DNA of 64,000 nt from an uncultured Lachnospiraceae bacterium. Lineage in GTDB: Bacteria > Bacillota > Clostridia > Lachnospirales > Lachnospiraceae. Location: contig CAJTXA010000002.1 in NCBI GenBank assembly GCA_910579865.1, forward strand, positions 140,363-204,362, written 5' to 3'. The position numbers were made by a program, and so were the translations under genes. Shown piece after piece: positions 62,101 through 64,000 of this stretch; position 1 is the stretch's first letter; every line of letters begins with the position of its first letter. The notes under the pieces were generated by a model that did no database searches, was not told where the DNA came from, and saw nothing but the letters and a program-made list of their open reading frames with translations.

Positions 62101-62218
62101 ACAAATTTTCCTCCCTGTTTAACTCTTTTATTTTCTTGAATTTATGATACAATATATTTTAGATAATAAAAATCCCTATTTTTTACTCTATTTTATAAAA
62201 TAACTGAAAGGATTTAGA

Positions 62219-62950
62219 ATGAATACTAACCTAAATCGTAAGGAAATTTTTTCACGAAGATTTTCTGAATTAATGAAAGAACATTTTCCGCCAATAAATA
62301 GCCACAAAAAAGAAAAACAGATTAAGCAAACTGCAAGAGAAGATTTTGCTCTTTTGCAAAAATTAGATATCAATAAGGCAAATGACTGCAAAAATTCTAT
62401 TGATAGAAACAATGCTACTGCTACTATTAGAAAATGGAGAAATCCCTTAAATAAAGAAATGCCAACCTTACAAACTGCACTTAAATTATGTGAAATTTTG
62501 GAGTGTGATATTGAATATATTTTTGGGATATCAGATATAAAAAATAAAAATAACTTTCGTGCTTCTTCATATCTTGGTTTAAATCAAAAAACAATACAGG
62601 GAATAAAAGACTATTCAGATATTATTAAAGAATTGATTGATGTAATGGTGTGTAATGATAACGATACCTTAAAGTATATTTTAATTAATATTTTACAGTA
62701 TGTTCGGTACTTCAACATTCCACGAATGACAGTGCAGACTATATCAGACGAAAAGCCCAGAGAACTATCTTATGACGAGAAACAAAATTATATCAAAAGT
62801 GTTACAATGGACGAATTAGGATTGGCTCTTCACGAAATAAACAATCGCTATGAAATTATCCGAGAAAGTGATTTTGCAAAAAGGAAAGAACTTCTAGAAT
62901 TAGAAATACAAGTGGAAAAATTGAACATAAAAAGGTTAAAAGAAAAGTGA
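62219..62950 (+). CDS. XRE-type helix-turn-helix regulator
   Basis: 243 aa, soluble. The DNA-binding part (about residues 55-105) reads TIRKWRNPLNKEMPTLQ then TALKLCEILECDIEYIFG, the usual end of an XRE domain where recognition helix leads to a CDI-EYIFG motif. A helical C-terminal half finishes in a charged coiled coil (about 205-243). It sits where the xis-int module is expected in the adjoining conjugative element, in the opposite direction to the element's regulators. It may be an immunity or phage-type repressor. Confidence 0.7.
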   Translation: MNTNLNRKEIFSRRFSELMKEHFPPINSHKKEKQIKQTAREDFALLQKLDINKANDCKNSIDRNNATATIRKWRNPLNKEMPTLQTALKLCEILECDIEYIFGISDIKNKNNFRASSYLGLNQKTIQGIKDYSDIIKELIDVMVCNDNDTLKYILINILQYVRYFNIPRMTVQTISDEKPRELSYDEKQNYIKSVTMDELGLALHEINNRYEIIRESDFAKRKELLELEIQVEKLNIKRLKEK

Positions 62951-63136
62951 TAATATAAAAATGTTACGCAATAGAACGCCATTTTTGAGAATAGACATAG
63001 AAAACCCTTACCCCGCCATTTCAACGCCCGCAAAGCCGCATAAATCAAGAGAAAAATAACCTCTACTGCGTAACAATCCCCATAATAAATTGAGGGCGAA
63101 AGCAGTTTACTGATTTCGTCCTCTTGACTACCCACA

Positions 63137-63208
63137 AGCAAAGGCGGGAAAAGCTGTCAAGGGCGCATAGCGCGAAGTTTACCCTTGACAGCTTTTCCCG
63201 TCTTTGCT
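63137..63208. repeat. 27-bp inverted repeat in the conjugative element
   Basis: The arms at 63137-63163 and 63182-63208 match at 26 of 27 positions around an 18-base GC-rich loop. It follows the Orf8-like gene. It probably acts as a strong RNA hairpin terminating or controlling transcription towards the integrase region. Confidence 0.85.
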
Positions 63209-63213
63209 ACTTC

Positions 63214-63417
63214 CTATCGGTCGAAGCGGAATTTCAATATGGCTTCAACCAGTTTTGCTTTTAACCTGTCCTGTGTATCATCATTGATATGCCCCTTATA
63301 CATAGACAGATATTTGATATATGCGGTGTAGTGCTGCAATACTGCGTCTACCGCTTCCGGCTCTCCGGCAACGGCTTTTTCGATTACTTCAAAAGGTATC
63401 AGCTTTTTGTTCCTCAT
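63214..63417 (-). CDS. Orf8-like helix-turn-helix protein of conjugative elements
   Basis: 67 aa. Starts MRNKKLIPFEVIEKAVAGEP and ends LKAKLVEAILKFRFDR, the pattern of the small HTH protein encoded after the sigma-like gene in Tn916-type elements. It resembles sigma region 2 (LQHYTAYIKYLSMYKG). The start overlaps the sigma gene by 29 bases, so it is translationally coupled. It regulates element transfer genes by analogy. Confidence 0.85.
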   Translation of the reverse strand: MRNKKLIPFEVIEKAVAGEPEAVDAVLQHYTAYIKYLSMYKGHINDDTQDRLKAKLVEAILKFRFDR

Positions 63418-63826
63418 GTTCCAATCTCTCCCATTCTTTCCGCAACTGTTTCAGCGCAACATTTCTTCTGTGGTTTATCGTACTTCTGCAACGCCCGTAC
63501 AGCCTGCCGATTGCTTCATCACGATAGCCGACGAAGTAATAAAGCAACAAAACTTCTTGCCTTAACTCCGGCAATTTTGATAATGCCGTCGCTAACCGTT
63601 CATCATCAACGATAACTTCCTTTCCCAACACAAGAAATACGGTCGGCTTGTCCTGCTTTTCAAAGTAGCTGTCCATAGCAGACGGTTCAAAATATCGTTC
63701 TGACATCAGATAGTCAAGGGATATTTCTCGTTCCATTTTTCGCTTCAAATCCCGCCATGCGTTGATTGCTTCATGGCGCAGGACAATCCTGCAAAACGCA
63801 TTAATTCATTCTTTTAGCTCTTTCAT
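63389..63826 (-). pseudogene. Sigma-70-like regulator (Tn916 Orf7 type) with early nonsense codon
   Basis: The main frame gives about 115-119 residues with EREISLDYLMSERYFEP, LSKLPELRQEVLLLYYFVGY and an HTH, GRLYGRCRSTINHRR, typical of sigma region 4. Upstream in the same frame the minus strand reads MKELKE, TGA (63808-63806), then INAFCRIVLRHEAINAWRDL. The homology-like sequence thus continues across a stop, most simply a TGG to TGA change. A shortened product could start at TTG 63748 or ATG 63736, losing about 25-30 residues. It may be inactive. Confidence 0.7.
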
Positions 63827-63930
63827 TAGGGTTGTTTCATGAAGAAAAAGAAATAAACGGAAGAACATAGGATTTATCAAGAGTAAAAGCTGTTATACAG
63901 AGTAGCTTCTTCCCCTCGACTTTTTGCTAT

Positions 63931-63967
63931 TATAGGGGTATAATATCTATAAGTATAGGTGTATTAT
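63931..63967. repeat. Two 14-bp direct repeats near the right end
   Basis: TATAGGGGTATAAT (63931-63944) and TATAGGTGTATTAT (63954-63967) match at 12 of 14 positions, 23 bases apart. The first is part of ATTATAGGGGTATAAT, a palindrome with a TATAAT -10-like box. They may be operators for a regulator of the element. An ATG at 63966 could start a gene that runs out of the window. Confidence 0.4.
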
Positions 63968-64000
63968 GCCTATATTTCAAAAGCAAGGAAAACATAGTGT

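Larger units (their letters stand above)
62963..64000. mobile_element. Edge of a Tn916/Tn1549-like conjugative element
   Basis: From about 62963 base composition rises in G+C and the gene style changes. Two minus-strand genes, a sigma-like Orf7 homolog and an Orf8-like HTH gene, overlap in the order known from Tn916-family regulation modules. The following non-coding part includes a long inverted repeat (63137-63208) and a 12-bp pair, GTTACGCAATAG (62963-62974) with CTACTGCGTAAC (63063-63074). In intact elements this stretch leads into xis and int, which are missing here. The right side continues outside the window. Confidence 0.7.

Noticed and set aside
62848..63141. 97-codon minus-strand frame in the conjugative element border
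   Set aside because: It crosses the junction between element DNA and the antisense strand of the XRE gene, so it is not a natural coding unit. The element part is normally non-coding.

Overview
The window looks like chromosome from a low-GC, obligately anaerobic Firmicute, most likely a Lachnospiraceae-type clostridium. Signs of this are very A/T-rich codon use, strong GGAGG ribosome sites, a T-box leader, a LexA box of the Gram-positive type, rubrerythrin, a probable Re-citrate synthase beside NADP isocitrate dehydrogenase, and serine-recombinase and conjugative elements typical of that family. No rRNA, tRNA or CRISPR array was seen. All assignments come from reading sequence and motifs; no database search was run.

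Left end (1-9.4 kb) is a mobile-element hot spot. Three tandem large serine recombinase genes, the first entering from outside the window, end 20 bp before a broken subtilisin-like (S8) protease gene. That gene is interrupted again, inside the serine active-site motif, by a 5.4 kb segment. The segment carries cspA, an acyltransferase-like gene, a zinc-ribbon membrane protein, an HSL-type esterase and an L-cysteine desulfidase-family gene. The missing protease C-terminus resumes in frame at 9240. Both ends of the segment carry a shared TGGTG and an inverted 10-bp motif placed symmetrically about a GG dinucleotide, as expected for a serine-integrase attP. No recombinase gene lies inside the segment.

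9.4-14 kb is housekeeping: enolase, SecG, RNase R and SmpB. 14-24 kb is accessory on the minus strand: a two-component system with its ABC exporter, a tandem family of membrane-anchored proteins of unknown function (two intact, one internally deleted, one trace), and a secreted chymotrypsin-fold protease. 24-27 kb holds an ABC-F protein with a structured leader, rubrerythrin and a small kinase-like protein.

27-47 kb is mainly metabolism. It holds a Re-citrate synthase, GntR and isocitrate dehydrogenase operon with a GntR-type palindrome on its promoter; a secreted repeat protein; a leucine-type T-box ahead of leuB-ilvD-ilvB; serC-serA with a DUF1015 gene; an NfeD-like gene, flotillin and aldo/keto reductase cluster; and a soluble CZB chemoreceptor. 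46-52 kb continues with a nucleotidyltransferase-like gene, rimO-pgsA-cinA, and recA with a LexA box and an unusual palindrome between its Shine-Dalgarno sequence and start codon.

52-62 kb is a probable glycerophosphodiester-type uptake locus. A LacI regulator fused to an extracellular-type solute-binding domain is divergent from a lipoprotein binding protein, ATPase, fused permease, glycerophosphodiesterase, DUF218 lipoprotein and MgtC operon. The two repeat-type operator candidates face both directions. The right end (62-64 kb) is the edge of a Tn916/Tn1549-like conjugative element. Its sigma-like and Orf8-like regulators are present, but the expected xis-int module is absent; an XRE-type regulator and a tiny type I toxin-like ORF lie there instead.
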